Positions 8,543 through 21,288 are shown, numbered from the stretch's first letter. The stretch: 64,000 bases of DNA from Burkholderia gladioli (GCF_000959725.1 NZ_CP009323.1:1550001-1614000); one strand, 5' to 3'. Numbers and translations are program-made. Notes: generated by a model not told the origin, from the letters alone.

Positions 8543-10923
8543 GGCTGCGCTCCGGGCTGGCTGGTCAGGCCAGGCGTCGGCACCGGCGTGGTGACGGCGG
8601 GCGCGGGCATCGGCGCGGGGTTCACCGTCGGCGTGGCCACCGCGGGAGCCGGCACGTTGGTCGGTGCGCGGCCGGGCGCGGCCGGATAACCGGGGGTGCG
8701 CGTCATGCGATCCAGGTCGAACAGGTTCGCGGCCGGTGCCCCGCCCTGGCTCGGGCCGAGCGGCATCGGCGGCGTGACCGGGTCGTCCTTGTCGCGGATC
8801 AGGTTGTTGTCGGACTTGTACGCGCCCTGCACGCCCTGGATGTAGTCGTAGCGATTCGCGGTGACGGCCTGGGTGGTGGCCTCGTCGCTGAGGATCACCG
8901 GGCGCAGGAACACCATCAGGTTGGTCTTCGAGCGTTGCTTGGCTTCCGAGCGGAACAGCTGGCCGATCCAGGGGATGTCGCCGAGCAGCGGCACCTTGTT
9001 GTTGCCGACCTGGTAATTGTCCTGCATCAGGCCGCCGAGCACGATGATCTCGCCGTTGTCGCACAGCACGGTCGACTGGATCGAGCGCTTGTTGAAGGTC
9101 GGCACGCCGACCTGGCTCGAACTGCTGCCGCTGCTCGTCGCGCTCGGCACCACCGAGGAATCCTCGGTGTAGATCTGCAGCTTCAGGATGCCGCCTTCGG
9201 TGATCTGCGGCTTGACGTGCAGGGTCAGGCCGACGTCCTGGCGATCGAAGGTGTTGAAGGCGTTGCTGTTGCTGCCGCTGGTGAGGTTCGCGTAGGAACC
9301 GGTGGCGATCGGCACGTTCTGGCCGACCACGATCCGCGCTTCCTCGTTGTCGAGCGTGACCAGGTTCGGCGTGGACAGGATGTTGGCGTCGTTCGAGCCC
9401 GAGAATGCCTGCAGCAGGGCGCCCAGGCCCGTGATGCCGAACATGTTCTTGAGCCAGCCGATGTTCAGGCCCGGCGACAGCGTAGCGGCCGCGGCCGCCG
9501 CGGAATTGACGCCATTCGGCAGCGAGGTGGTGGCCGCTGTCGCGGTCAGGTTCGTGATGGTGTTGCCGACGCCGTTGATGCCGCTGCCCAGCGAACTGCC
9601 CGCGTACAGCGCGTTGTTCGCCACCTGCCACTGAATGCCCAGGTTGGCCGAGGTGCTCGAGTTCAGCTCGACGATCAGCGCCTCGATATAGACCTGCGCG
9701 CGACGCTCGTCGAGCTGGTCGATCACGGCGCGCAGGTTGCGGTAGACCGGGTCCGAGGCGGTGATGATCAGCGAGTTGGTGGCCGAATCGGCCTGGATCA
9801 TGCCGCCGGGCTGGTTGTCGTCGTTGCCGTTCTTGTTGCTGGAGAAATCGTCGCTCTTGCCGCCGCTGCCGCTGCCGTAACCGGTGCTCGAGCCCGAGCC
9901 CGACGAGGAGGACAGCGAGGACGAGCCGGAAGGCAGGGGCGCGGTGCCGGCCGTGCCGGTCGAGAAGTTGCTGCCGCCGCCGGAGCCGCCGCCCTGGTTG
10001 AACGAGTTCGCGTCGTTCGAGGAAGCCGAGCCGCCGCTGTCGCCCTTGCCGAGCATGCCGCGCAGCGTCTTGGCCAGCTTCACCGCGTCGGCGTTGCGCA
10101 GCCGCACCACGTGCATGTTGCCGGGCACCGCGCTGGGCGCGTCGAGCTGCGCCAGCAGGCGCCGCGCCGAGGCCAGGCGCGAGGCGTTCGAGGCGCGCAG
10201 CAGGATCGAGTTGGTGCGCGGGTCGGCCGATACGTTGACCTTCAGCGTCGCGTCGGTATTGCCTATCGAGCCCGGGTCGAGCAGCTTGCCGAGCTGGCTG
10301 GCGATGTCGATCGCGTTGGCGTTCTTGAGCGGCACCACCACCACCTGGGTGCCGGCCGCGTTGTCGACGCCGGCGATGATCTGCGCGATGCGACGCACGT
10401 TGTCGGCGTAGTCGGTGACCACCAGCGTGTTGTTGGCCGGGTAGGCGGTGACGGTGTTGTTCGGCGAGATCAGCGGACGCAGCACCGGCAGCAGGTTGTT
10501 GGCCGATTCGTTGTGCAGCTCGAACACCTGGGTGACGATCTGGTCACCGGTGGCGCGCGGGGTGTTGCCCACGTAGGTGGGCACGCCCTGCAGCTTGGCG
10601 TCGGCCTCGGGCACCACCTTCAGGACGCCGTGGTCCTGCAGCAGCGAGAAACCCTGCATGCGCAGCGCCGATTGCAGGGTCTTGAGCGCCTGGTCCTCGG
10701 GCACCGACTTCTCGGATACCAGGTTGAGCTGGCCCTTCACGCGCGGATCGACAATGATGGTCTTGCCCGTCGCCGCACCGATGGCCTTGGCGACCTGGTC
10801 GATGTCGGCATTGACGAAATTGAGCGTCACCTGGGCCTGCGCGAGGCCGATCTGCGAGGCGACGATTCCGGCGACGACGAGCGCTTTTGCAGCGCGCCGC
10901 ATAGCAAAACGAGTGGTTGTCAT
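8539..10923 (-). CDS. gspD: GspD, type II secretion outer-membrane secretin
   Basis: 794 aa. Cleavable signal peptide ending near AQAQ at about residue 30, N0 domain, N1-N3 repeats, then the C-terminal secretin domain, including the conserved VPLLGDIPWIGQLFR segment. It forms the outer-membrane channel. A Gly/Ser/Asn-rich low-complexity insertion of about 80 residues (about 294-374) interrupts the last N domain. A proline/alanine-rich tail of about 70 residues follows the secretin domain. The start at 10923 is chosen for the signal peptide; an ATG seven codons further in is an alternative. First gene of gspD-E-F. Confidence 0.93.
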   Translation of the reverse strand: MTTTRFAMRRAAKALVVAGIVASQIGLAQAQVTLNFVNADIDQVAKAIGAATGKTIIVDPRVKGQLNLVSEKSVPEDQALKTLQSALRMQGFSLLQDHGVLKVVPEADAKLQGVPTYVGNTPRATGDQIVTQVFELHNESANNLLPVLRPLISPNNTVTAYPANNTLVVTDYADNVRRIAQIIAGVDNAAGTQVVVVPLKNANAIDIASQLGKLLDPGSIGNTDATLKVNVSADPRTNSILLRASNASRLASARRLLAQLDAPSAVPGNMHVVRLRNADAVKLAKTLRGMLGKGDSGGSASSNDANSFNQGGGSGGGSNFSTGTAGTAPLPSGSSSLSSSSGSGSSTGYGSGSGGKSDDFSSNKNGNDDNQPGGMIQADSATNSLIITASDPVYRNLRAVIDQLDERRAQVYIEALIVELNSSTSANLGIQWQVANNALYAGSSLGSGINGVGNTITNLTATAATTSLPNGVNSAAAAAATLSPGLNIGWLKNMFGITGLGALLQAFSGSNDANILSTPNLVTLDNEEARIVVGQNVPIATGSYANLTSGSNSNAFNTFDRQDVGLTLHVKPQITEGGILKLQIYTEDSSVVPSATSSGSSSSQVGVPTFNKRSIQSTVLCDNGEIIVLGGLMQDNYQVGNNKVPLLGDIPWIGQLFRSEAKQRSKTNLMVFLRPVILSDEATTQAVTANRYDYIQGVQGAYKSDNNLIRDKDDPVTPPMPLGPSQGGAPAANLFDLDRMTRTPGYPAAPGRAPTNVPAPAVATPTVNPAPMPAPAVTTPVPTPGLTSQPGAQP

Positions 10924-11292
10924 GAGGGTGGGTAATCGATGCCGGGTAAGGCCGTATCCGACGATAGAGCGTGATTGCACTTAGCAAAAAACGGACATTA
11001 GCAGCTTTTCGTGTCCGAAATATCACATCGGACCGAGAGCGTTCTCACTTTTTTCAACAAAGCCGCCAGGCCCGATCGCGGCGCCATTTCGTTCGCAAGA
11101 TTTCGCAAGATTTCGGAATGAAAACCAAGGAAAACCGGGCGACCGAAGCGGGGAACCACGCGCATCGGACGGTGGCACAAGGCGGCGAGGCCCCGGTATG
11201 ATACGGGCGGCGCGCTAGCGGCGCGCAATTTCCGTGTTGGGGGTTTTCCCACCCCGAACTCCCGTATTTGCTGCCATTCGGAAGGCTTCCTA
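10924..11292. other. Divergent intergenic region, gspD / lytic transglycosylase
   Basis: 369 bases without a convincing ORF. It should hold the promoters of gspD (leftward) and of the transglycosylase gene (rightward). I see only weak -10-like hexamers (for example TATGAT near 11198, plus strand) with no good -35 partner. No RNA gene recognised. Confidence 0.5.
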
Positions 11293-11748
11293 ATGCAAAT
11301 TAGGTGTTTTCTTATTGTCGTGTCGCTTGCCGCCGCGGGTTTCAGTGCCCCCGCGCGGGCCGACTGCTATGACGAGGCGGCCAAGTACCAGAAGGTCAAT
11401 CCCCTGATCCTGCGTGCCATCGCGTGGCAGGAATCCCACAACACACCCGATGCGATCAACCGTAATGCGAACGGTTCGACCGATTACGGGATCATGCAGA
11501 TCAACTCGATCCATCTGTCGCGGCTGGCCCAGTACGGCATCACCAAGGACACCCTGATGCAGCCGTGCAAGAACGTCTATATCGCCGCCTGGCACCTGCG
11601 CCAGAAGATGAACAAGTACGGCAATACCTGGGCGGCGATCGGCGCTTACCACTCCGAAACACCGCCGCTGCGGGACAAGTACGCGCACCAGATCGCGGCG
11701 ATCCTGTCCAAGTGGCGCCTGCTGCCGGCCGAGAACGAGCCGCGCTGA
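11293..11748 (+). CDS. Small secreted lytic transglycosylase (SLT/IagB type)
   Basis: 151 aa. A signal peptide (residues 1-23, ending ARA) is followed by a single SLT goose-lysozyme-like domain. The catalytic Glu is in AIAWQES (Glu47), followed by the conserved DYGIMQIN and AIGAYHS motifs. The enzyme cleaves glycan strands in peptidoglycan. Stand-alone proteins of this size (IagB, PilT/VirB1-like) usually open the wall for envelope-spanning machines. The adjacent type II secretion locus is a natural client, but that link is inference from position. Confidence 0.85.
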   Translation: MQIRCFLIVVSLAAAGFSAPARADCYDEAAKYQKVNPLILRAIAWQESHNTPDAINRNANGSTDYGIMQINSIHLSRLAQYGITKDTLMQPCKNVYIAAWHLRQKMNKYGNTWAAIGAYHSETPPLRDKYAHQIAAILSKWRLLPAENEPR

Positions 11749-12058
11749 AACACGCCGAGGCGCGCTTGCGCCCGGCTCGCCGATCGGCGGTTTGCGCATC
11801 CCTGCCTGTTTAGCGGGCCCAGCCGCGGTTTTACCGAATCCCGTCTACTTCCTGCCGCGGCTTCCCGGCCAGGCTCCCGCCGCCTGCTATCTAGATATGG
11901 CGAGCCGACGTTTGAGGCCTCGCGGCCGACGCCCCAGCCCGGCGCGGGCGGGCCCAGCCGCGTTTGATGCACAATGCGGCTTTCACGCCGCCGTGCGCGC
12001 GAGCCTCGTTTCGCCGCGCCGGCCGCCGCTTCCGCCACTTTCCAGGGTACGCACCGCC
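11749..12058. other. Intergenic region, transglycosylase / CobW GTPase
   Basis: 310 bases. No convincing ORF, terminator with T-tract or Zur-like palindrome recognised. An open frame in phase with the downstream GTPase starts at 11792, but it lacks family similarity before 12059. Confidence 0.5.
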
Positions 12059-13351
<1,293 letters not shown>

Positions 13352-13460
13352 AACGGGCCCTTTCGAGGCCCGCCTCGGTCGATGGTCAAGCTTGGTCAAA
13401 TCGGGGAAAAGCGTCGCGCAAACACGTCATTCCAGCGCCCGCGAGGCTTCCTCGGGACGA

Positions 13461-13488
13461 AAAAAAACCCGCCGCGAGGCGGGTTTTT
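13461..13488. terminator. Bidirectional intrinsic terminator between cobW-like gene and HU gene
   Basis: Perfect stem CCCGCC/GGCGGG (13468-13473 and 13478-13483) with a GCGA loop, flanked by an A-run on the left and TTTTT on the right. It can end transcription in both directions for the two convergent genes. Confidence 0.88.
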
Positions 13489-13507
13489 CCGTTCACAAAC
13501 GCTGGAC

Positions 13508-13786
13508 TCAGCGCTTGTTCACTGCATCCTTGAATGCCTTGCCAGCCGTGAACTTGACGGTCTTGGCTGCCGGAATCTTGATGGTTTCGCCCGTCTTCGG
13601 GTTGCGGCCGGTACGTGCTGCACGCTTACCCGAGCCGAAGCTGCCGAAGCCGATCAACTGAACCGCGTCGCCTTTCGACACGGCCTTCTTGATCACCTCG
13701 AGGAGCGTGTCCAGCGTTTCGCCGGTTTGAGCCTTGCTGGCGCCCGTCTGTGCGGCGACGGCGTCGATCAGTTCCTGTTTGTTCAT
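13508..13786 (-). CDS. hupB: HU-family DNA-binding protein
   Basis: 92 aa, standard HU length. Begins [20 protein letters not shown] and carries the conserved arm region with [22 protein letters not shown], plus [20 protein letters not shown] at the C-terminus. It is a nucleoid protein that bends and constrains DNA. A clear AAGGAAC ribosome site precedes the ATG at 13786. Its closeness to the origin candidate fits a gene needed at high dosage in fast growth (inference). Whether this is the A or B paralogue cannot be decided from one copy. Confidence 0.9.
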   Translation of the reverse strand: MNKQELIDAVAAQTGASKAQTGETLDTLLEVIKKAVSKGDAVQLIGFGSFGSGKRAARTGRNPKTGETIKIPAAKTVKFTAGKAFKDAVNKR

Positions 13787-13835
13787 TAAGGTTCCTTTCT
13801 CAGGTTAAGTTGACACGAACAGCGCGGACGCGCCG

Positions 13836-13841
13836 ATTATA
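13836..13841 (-). promoter_or_regulatory. Candidate -10 box of the HU gene
   Basis: A perfect TATAAT on the minus strand, 50 bases upstream of the HU start codon. No good TTGACA-like -35 at 16-18 bases, so only the -10 is supported. Confidence 0.45.
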
Positions 13842-13950
13842 CGTGCGCAGGCCGTAGCATCGCAGTTCGCGGCGACGACCAGGCGCATCCGGACCGCGCC
13901 GCGCCTGGTACCCGCGGGTGAGCCCTGAGGCGCTTCCGCAGTACGGCGCT

Positions 13951-13959
13951 TGCTATGAT
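13951..13959 (+). promoter_or_regulatory. Extended -10 promoter element for mnmC
   Basis: TGCTATGAT matches the TGnTATAAT extended -10 form. It would give a leader of about 235 nt before the mnmC start. No recognisable -35, which extended -10 promoters can lack. Confidence 0.4.
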
Positions 13960-14201
13960 AGCGCAGCGCAAACCCAATAACGACAAGGGTTTCAAAGATT
14001 TTCATCCGGATTTTGCCGGATCTTCAGGCCGTTGCCCGCATTTTTGCCGCGTGGCGACCAGCGTTGTCAAGCGCCGCAAGCGAGCCTTCGGAGCCGACGT
14101 TGGTTTTTGCCAACGCCAGGCTGGGCGCGGCTTTGGCGGCTCCGGCCAGGTGTTGCAGCGCATTTGCCCGGGCCCTTCGCCGGCCCTTTCGATTGTTTCG
14201 C

Positions 14202-16178
14202 ATGACCGACCGACTCGCTCCCGCCACGCTCGTCTTCCGCGAAGACGGCACGCTCGTTTCCCCCGCCTACGGCGATATCTACCATAGCGCGGCCGGCGCG
14301 CTCGCCCAGGCCGAGCACGTGTTCCTGCGCGGCAACCGCCTGCCCGAACGCTGGCGCGGGCGTCGCCACTTCACCATCGTCGAGACCGGCTTCGGCACCG
14401 GCTGCAACTTCCTCGCGACCTGGGCCGCCTGGCGCGCGGATCCTTCGCGCAGCGAGCGGCTACATTTCGTCTCGGTCGAGAAACATCCGTTCTCGCGCGA
14501 GGACCTGCGCAAGGCCGCTCGCCATATCGTTGCGGGCACAACCATCGATGCGAGCCTCGTCGACGAACTCGCCGATGCCTGGCCGATGCTCACGCCGGGG
14601 CTGCATCGCGTCGAACTCGATGCAGGGCGGGTGGTACTGACGCTCGCCTTCGGCGATGCGCGCGAGATGCTGCCCTCGCTGGTGCTGCGTGCCGATGCGT
14701 TTTATCTCGATGGTTTCGCGCCCTCGCGCAACGCCGAACTCTGGTCCGTCGAGGTGTTCCGCGCGCTCGCGAAACTGGCCGACGAACACGCCAGCTTCGC
14801 CACCTACACGAGCGCCGGCGATGTGAAACGAGCCCTGGAAAACGCGGGCTTTTCGTATCGCAAGGTGGAGGGATTCGCGGGCAAGCGCGCGATGCTGGTC
14901 GGCGAATTCGCGCCGCGCTGGAAGCTGCGTCGACACGAACCGCCACGCGCCTTCGACGCCGATACGCGCGACGCGATCGTGATCGGCGCGGGCCTGGCAG
15001 GTTGCGCGTTGGTCGAGCGTCTCGCCGCGCGCGGCTGGCGAGTCACGCTGATCGATCGACATGCCGAACTCGCGAGCGAAGCCTCGGGCAATCGCGCCGG
15101 CGTGTTCCATCCGCTGGTCGCGATCGACGACAACTTCGGCGCGCGGCTCTCGCGTGCCGGTTATCAATACGCGCTGTCGCGATGGCGCGCGTTCGAAGCG
15201 GCCGGACATGCGTTCTCGCGTAGTCGCGAAGGCCTGCTGCAACTCGCCTGCGACGAACCGGAATTCGTGCGCATGCAAGCCGCCGCCGATGCGCTGGGCA
15301 TGCCCGATGAACTGGCCTCGCTGCTCTCGCGCGAGCAGGCCGGCGAACAACTGGGTAGCGAAACCGCGCAAGGTGGATGGTTCTTCCCGCAAGGCGGCTC
15401 GCTCGATCCGACGAAACTGGCCGCGGCCGCCTGCGCGACGGCGGGCGAGCGGCTCACGCGGCTGGCGAACGTGGAGGTCGCGCGCCTCGTGCCGCGCGAG
15501 GGCGGCGGCTGGCTCGCGCTCGACGCGAACGGCGCGACACTGGCCTCGGCCGCGGTGGCGATCGTCGCGAACGCGGCCGACGCGCCGCGCCTGGCCGGCT
15601 TGCGACATGCGCCGGTACAGCAGGTGCGCGGCCAACTGAGCATGCTGCCGGCAGGCAGCGCACCCAAGGTCGCGCTGCCCGTGATCGGCGACGGCTACCT
15701 GATCCCGTTCGCCGACGGCAGCGCGCTGACCGGCGCGACCTACGAGCCCGACGACCTCGATCCGATCCCGCGCGAAGCCGGTCATCGAGAGAACCTCGTC
15801 CGGCTCGCCGCGCTGCTGCCTCACGCCCAGGTCGATTCCAACATGCTCGCCGATCCTGCCTCGCTGAAAGGCCGAGTCGCGTTCCGCTGCGTGGCCAGCG
15901 ATCGCCTGCCGCTGGCGGGCGCGCTGGGCGACGAAGCCGCCGCGGCCGCCCATGCTCGCGCCTTGTCGGGCGCCCAGCCACGTGACCTGCCGCGCGCGGC
16001 GGGTCTCTACGGCGCCTTCGGATTTGGTTCGCGCGGCTTCGTCTGGGCCTGGCTGGCCGCCGAGCTGATCGCCTCGCAACTGGAGGGCGAACCCTGGCCG
16101 ATCGAGCGCGAACTGGCCGAGGCGATCGATCCCGCGCGCTTCCTGCTGCGCGCGCTACGCCAGGGCCGCGTCGGCTGA
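14202..16178 (+). CDS. mnmC: MnmC, bifunctional tRNA 5-methylaminomethyl-2-thiouridine biosynthesis protein
   Basis: 658 aa. The N-terminal SAM-dependent methyltransferase has ETGFGTGCNFL (61-71) and YLDGFAPSRN. The C-terminal FAD-dependent oxidase domain has the Rossmann motif VIGAGLAGCALVERL near residue 260. The protein finishes the wobble-uridine modification begun by MnmE-MnmG: the oxidase removes carboxymethyl from cmnm5s2U34 and the methyltransferase gives mnm5s2U34. MnmG, an earlier enzyme of this pathway, is also in the window at 44.5 kb. Start chosen at MTDRLAPATL by family length. Confidence 0.92.
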   Translation: MTDRLAPATLVFREDGTLVSPAYGDIYHSAAGALAQAEHVFLRGNRLPERWRGRRHFTIVETGFGTGCNFLATWAAWRADPSRSERLHFVSVEKHPFSREDLRKAARHIVAGTTIDASLVDELADAWPMLTPGLHRVELDAGRVVLTLAFGDAREMLPSLVLRADAFYLDGFAPSRNAELWSVEVFRALAKLADEHASFATYTSAGDVKRALENAGFSYRKVEGFAGKRAMLVGEFAPRWKLRRHEPPRAFDADTRDAIVIGAGLAGCALVERLAARGWRVTLIDRHAELASEASGNRAGVFHPLVAIDDNFGARLSRAGYQYALSRWRAFEAAGHAFSRSREGLLQLACDEPEFVRMQAAADALGMPDELASLLSREQAGEQLGSETAQGGWFFPQGGSLDPTKLAAAACATAGERLTRLANVEVARLVPREGGGWLALDANGATLASAAVAIVANAADAPRLAGLRHAPVQQVRGQLSMLPAGSAPKVALPVIGDGYLIPFADGSALTGATYEPDDLDPIPREAGHRENLVRLAALLPHAQVDSNMLADPASLKGRVAFRCVASDRLPLAGALGDEAAAAAHARALSGAQPRDLPRAAGLYGAFGFGSRGFVWAWLAAELIASQLEGEPWPIERELAEAIDPARFLLRALRQGRVG

Positions 16179-16951
16179 TTCCTCCAGGCGGCGTTCGTCC
16201 GCCCGTCATTTCCATTACATCCAATGCTTTTCCGAGCGGCGCCGGCCGAGGCAGGCCCGCGCTCGCTCGCCGCGAGCCACAGTATTTTTTTCACGGCAAC
16301 ACAGTGGCCATGGCAGGTTATCCACCCGAATCTGTGGATAAGCGCGCGAATTGCCTGCGAGTTGTCTGTGCAAGCACAGTGGACGTAAACGGGGTAACTT
16401 GGCCTCGCCGCACAGCACAGCAAAAGTTGTTCTGTGAATCCCTGTGCGCACGCACAGACTGTGCGAGTGCTTATGATTTTCCCAAGCCCATGAATCTGTG
16501 AGGTTTACCGGAGTTATCCACAGAAAAGGCATGCCTTTGTTAACTTCTACTACGTATACATACAGGTAAACCTTTGGATATAACCCCGAGCCATCAGCCG
16601 GGCAGCCAGGCACCGGACAAATCCGATCCGGATCGAAATAGATGTGGCACAATCGGACACCTTCGCGCCGCACCGGCATGCCACCGGCGCGGCACCCACG
16701 GAACAGTTATTGCGGATCGGAATCTGAGGATGAGAGATCGCGCTGTTTCCTTCACACCCCAGGCCGACGATCAGATCGGCCATGTCCCGAGCGGCAAGTC
16801 CACCCGCCGCGAATCGGGCAGCCCCGTGTCCTGACGCCCAGACCAGCGAACACACCGATCACGGGGCAATCAGCCGCCAGCGCGCCCACTCGTTCGACAT
16901 GCTCGACCCCGCGTCGCTGCCGGTTGCCTTCGAATAGGAGAAGTCACCACG
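16179..16951. other. Candidate chromosomal replication origin (oriC), DnaA-box region
   Basis: 773 bases without a supported gene. Seen: two perfect DnaA boxes (TGTGGATAA at 16333-16341, TTATCCACA at 16514-16522), a one-mismatch box TTATCCACC at 16318-16326 and a weaker TTTGGATAT at 16573-16581. An AT-rich stretch follows at about 16535-16585, in a genome that is otherwise very GC-rich, and could be the unwinding element. Many CACAG/CTGTG repeats cluster at 16278-16500. Gene orientation switches from mostly minus to mostly plus across this point. dnaA and rpmH are not in the window. Function is inferred, not shown. Confidence 0.6.
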
Positions 16952-19349
<2,398 letters not shown>

Positions 19350-19860
19350 AAAAGACTATTTCCGCCATCGGCTGTACTGGCGCAAAGCGATACCGACTGT
19401 CCGTCCTGACCGAACAAAGGTAGTAGTCGCAAACAATTCGCCTGGCGAGCTTGTGGATAACCGGGACTTTCCCAGCAAAGTCAAGGCTCTGCGACCGCCG
19501 CCGGGCGCCCCGCGCAAGGCCCGAGGCGGCGCGTTGTTTGTCGAATGAAAGCGTCGCGGCGATTTCATATGAGATTGATTCACGAAACCACAGCGCGCTG
19601 ATTCACTTATCCTCGCTTTATCCACAGACTTATTTGGATAACTTAGCTGTGCGATTTTCCGCTCTCGCTTAGAATGTCGGCTTTGCGATCGACGGCACCG
19701 GATAGTGCCGCGTTCGCGCGCCGGTTCGTGGCGAATCCAGCCACGGTGAACGGGCATCGGTTGCGCCGTTCCGGGCACTGCAGCTCGATCGCAGGACCGG
19801 ACACGGATCTCCCCACAAAGGCCGTCGGATGGAACCGAGGCCGGCAACAGCGAAAAGACT
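19350..19860. other. Intergenic region with second DnaA-box cluster
   Basis: 511 bases between ybdK and the MarR gene with no supported ORF. It holds TGTGGATAA at 19452-19460, TTATCCACA at 19618-19626, and near-boxes TTATCCTCG at 19607-19615 and TTTGGATAA at 19633-19641. The local sequence (about 19540-19660) is AT-rich. A TAGAAT at 19670-19675 may be the MarR -10. Confidence 0.55.
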
Positions 19861-20502
19861 ATGAGCGAAGGCGTTTACGGGAACGAGGCAGCGGGTCGTG
19901 TGACCCACAGCCTGTTGCGATTGAGTACGGCCATGCGGAGCGAGGCATGGGATTGGGCGGAAGGCGCTGGCCTCACGCCGACGCAGGGCGAAATCCTGGT
20001 GTTGCTGCTGCAACGCAAGGGCCCGATGCGGCTCGGTGAGATCGCCCGTGAAACCCAGCTCACCGCGGCGACCACCAGCGACGCGGTCAGCACGCTCGAA
20101 AGCAAGGGTCTCGTCGAAAAGCGCCGCGCGCTCGACGACGGTCGCGCGCTGGCGGTGCGCCTGAGCGCTCGCGGCCGCACCGCGGCCAAGAAGGCGCTGC
20201 AGTGGCCGGAGTTCCTGTCGAAGGCGGTAGGCGTGCTGGCCAGCGACGAGCAGGGCGCCCTGTACCGCTCGCTGCTGAAGGTGCTGCGTGAACTGCAGGT
20301 GGCGGGCCAGGCGCCCCAGCACCGCATGTGCGTCACCTGCAAGCACTTCCAGCCCGGCAAGGCTGCCAAGAAGCCGTCGTATCGCTGCTCGCTGCTCGAC
20401 CTGACGATGGCCGACAGCGACCTGCGCCTCGACTGCTCGGTGCACGAGGAAGCCGATGCGCTGACGCAGAAGAAGACCTGGAAGGTGTTCGCGCAGTTGT
20501 GA
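19861..20502 (+). CDS. MarR-family regulator with C-terminal four-cysteine domain
   Basis: 213 aa. Residues about 12-135 form a winged helix: recognition region TAATTSDAVSTLESKGLVEK and wing RRALDDGRALAVRLS. The remaining 60 residues are an added domain with Cys157, Cys160, Cys176 and Cys192 in a C-x2-C-x15-C-x15-C pattern, followed by His195, which could bind zinc or an iron-sulfur cluster. This suggests a metal- or redox-responsive repressor, but no ligand or target is known from the sequence. ATG at 19861; the downstream gene begins 40 bases after the stop and may be co-transcribed. Confidence 0.82.
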   Translation: MSEGVYGNEAAGRVTHSLLRLSTAMRSEAWDWAEGAGLTPTQGEILVLLLQRKGPMRLGEIARETQLTAATTSDAVSTLESKGLVEKRRALDDGRALAVRLSARGRTAAKKALQWPEFLSKAVGVLASDEQGALYRSLLKVLRELQVAGQAPQHRMCVTCKHFQPGKAAKKPSYRCSLLDLTMADSDLRLDCSVHEEADALTQKKTWKVFAQL

Positions 20503-20542
20503 TGACGCGCCGCGCGTGGCGTGCCAGACGGAGTTCGGTTGA

Positions 20543-21253
20543 ATGAATGCAGAAGTCGTAGCAATCCGCCACGTGCACTTCGAGGACCTCGGCAGCTTCG
20601 AGCGCGTGCTCGGCCAGCGGGGCAGGCGGGTGCGGTATGTCGATGTCGGCACCTCGCGCGTCGAGGTGCTCGATGCCTGCGGCCCATCCCTGCTGGTGGT
20701 GCTGGGCGGCCCGATCAGCGCCTATGACGATGATCTCTATCCGACCACGGCGCCGCTGATCGAGTTGATCCGCAAGCGCATCGAAGCGGGCCTGCCGACG
20801 CTCGGGATCTGCCTGGGCGCGCAGCTGATCGCTCGCGCGCTCGGTGCGCGCGTCTATCCGGGCAAGGTCAAGGAAATCGGCTGGACGCCGCTGACGCTGA
20901 CCGACGCGGGCCTCGCGTCGCCGCTGCGGCACCTGGCCGGCAGCGAGACCTCGATGCTGCACTGGCATGGCGATACCTTCGACCTGCCGCCCGGCGCGAT
21001 CCATCTCGCCTCCACGCCCGATTGCGCGCACCAGGCGTTCTCGTGGGGCCAGCATGTGCTGGGCCTGCAATGCCATCCGGAAGTCGCCACCGAGAGCTTC
21101 GAGGCCTGGCTGATCGGCCATGCCAGCGAGATCGGCTCGGCACCCGGGGTGGATGCCCGGCAATTGCGCGCGGCCACGGCCCAGCACGGGCCGGCGCTGG
21201 AACCGGCCGCGGCGCGCATGTTCGGCGAATGGCTCGCCTCGGTGGGGCTCTGA
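20543..21253 (+). CDS. Class I glutamine amidotransferase-like protein
   Basis: 236 aa. GATase1 fold with the nucleophile elbow LGICLGAQLIA (Cys90) and the LQCHPEVATE site (His178, Glu180), so the hydrolase triad is complete. There is no synthetase domain, as in the stand-alone YfeJ/GuaA-like amidotransferases. It may release ammonia from glutamine or cleave a gamma-glutamyl amide; the true substrate is unknown. Follows the MarR gene by 40 bases on the same strand. Confidence 0.83.
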   Translation: MNAEVVAIRHVHFEDLGSFERVLGQRGRRVRYVDVGTSRVEVLDACGPSLLVVLGGPISAYDDDLYPTTAPLIELIRKRIEAGLPTLGICLGAQLIARALGARVYPGKVKEIGWTPLTLTDAGLASPLRHLAGSETSMLHWHGDTFDLPPGAIHLASTPDCAHQAFSWGQHVLGLQCHPEVATESFEAWLIGHASEIGSAPGVDARQLRAATAQHGPALEPAAARMFGEWLASVGL

Positions 21254-21288
21254 GCGGCACGGGTAACCGGAACCGGCAGTGGATCTCG

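Larger units (their letters stand above)
13787..14201. other. Divergent intergenic region, HU gene / mnmC
   Basis: 415 bases holding the HU -10 box and an extended -10 element for mnmC. A small hairpin ATCCGG/CCGGAT (14004-14021) lies in the putative mnmC leader. The frame in phase with mnmC is open from 14013, but the family match begins at 14202. Confidence 0.5.

Noticed and set aside
8543..9631. The 1.1 kb open extension upstream of gspE in the same frame
   Set aside because: It lies within gspD read in another frame, is Arg/Gln/Gly-rich and has no domain. The GTG overlapping the gspD stop gives the normal GspE N-terminus.
13808..13843. TTGACA near 13808 with TTATAC downstream as a plus-strand promoter
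   Set aside because: The spacing is 21 bases, too long for sigma-70; the same region reads as a perfect minus-strand -10 box for the HU gene.
14013..14201. N-terminal extension of MnmC by 63 residues
   Set aside because: Ala/Arg/Phe-rich, no family similarity, and it would cover the leader with a hairpin and promoter. The family N-terminus starts at 14202.
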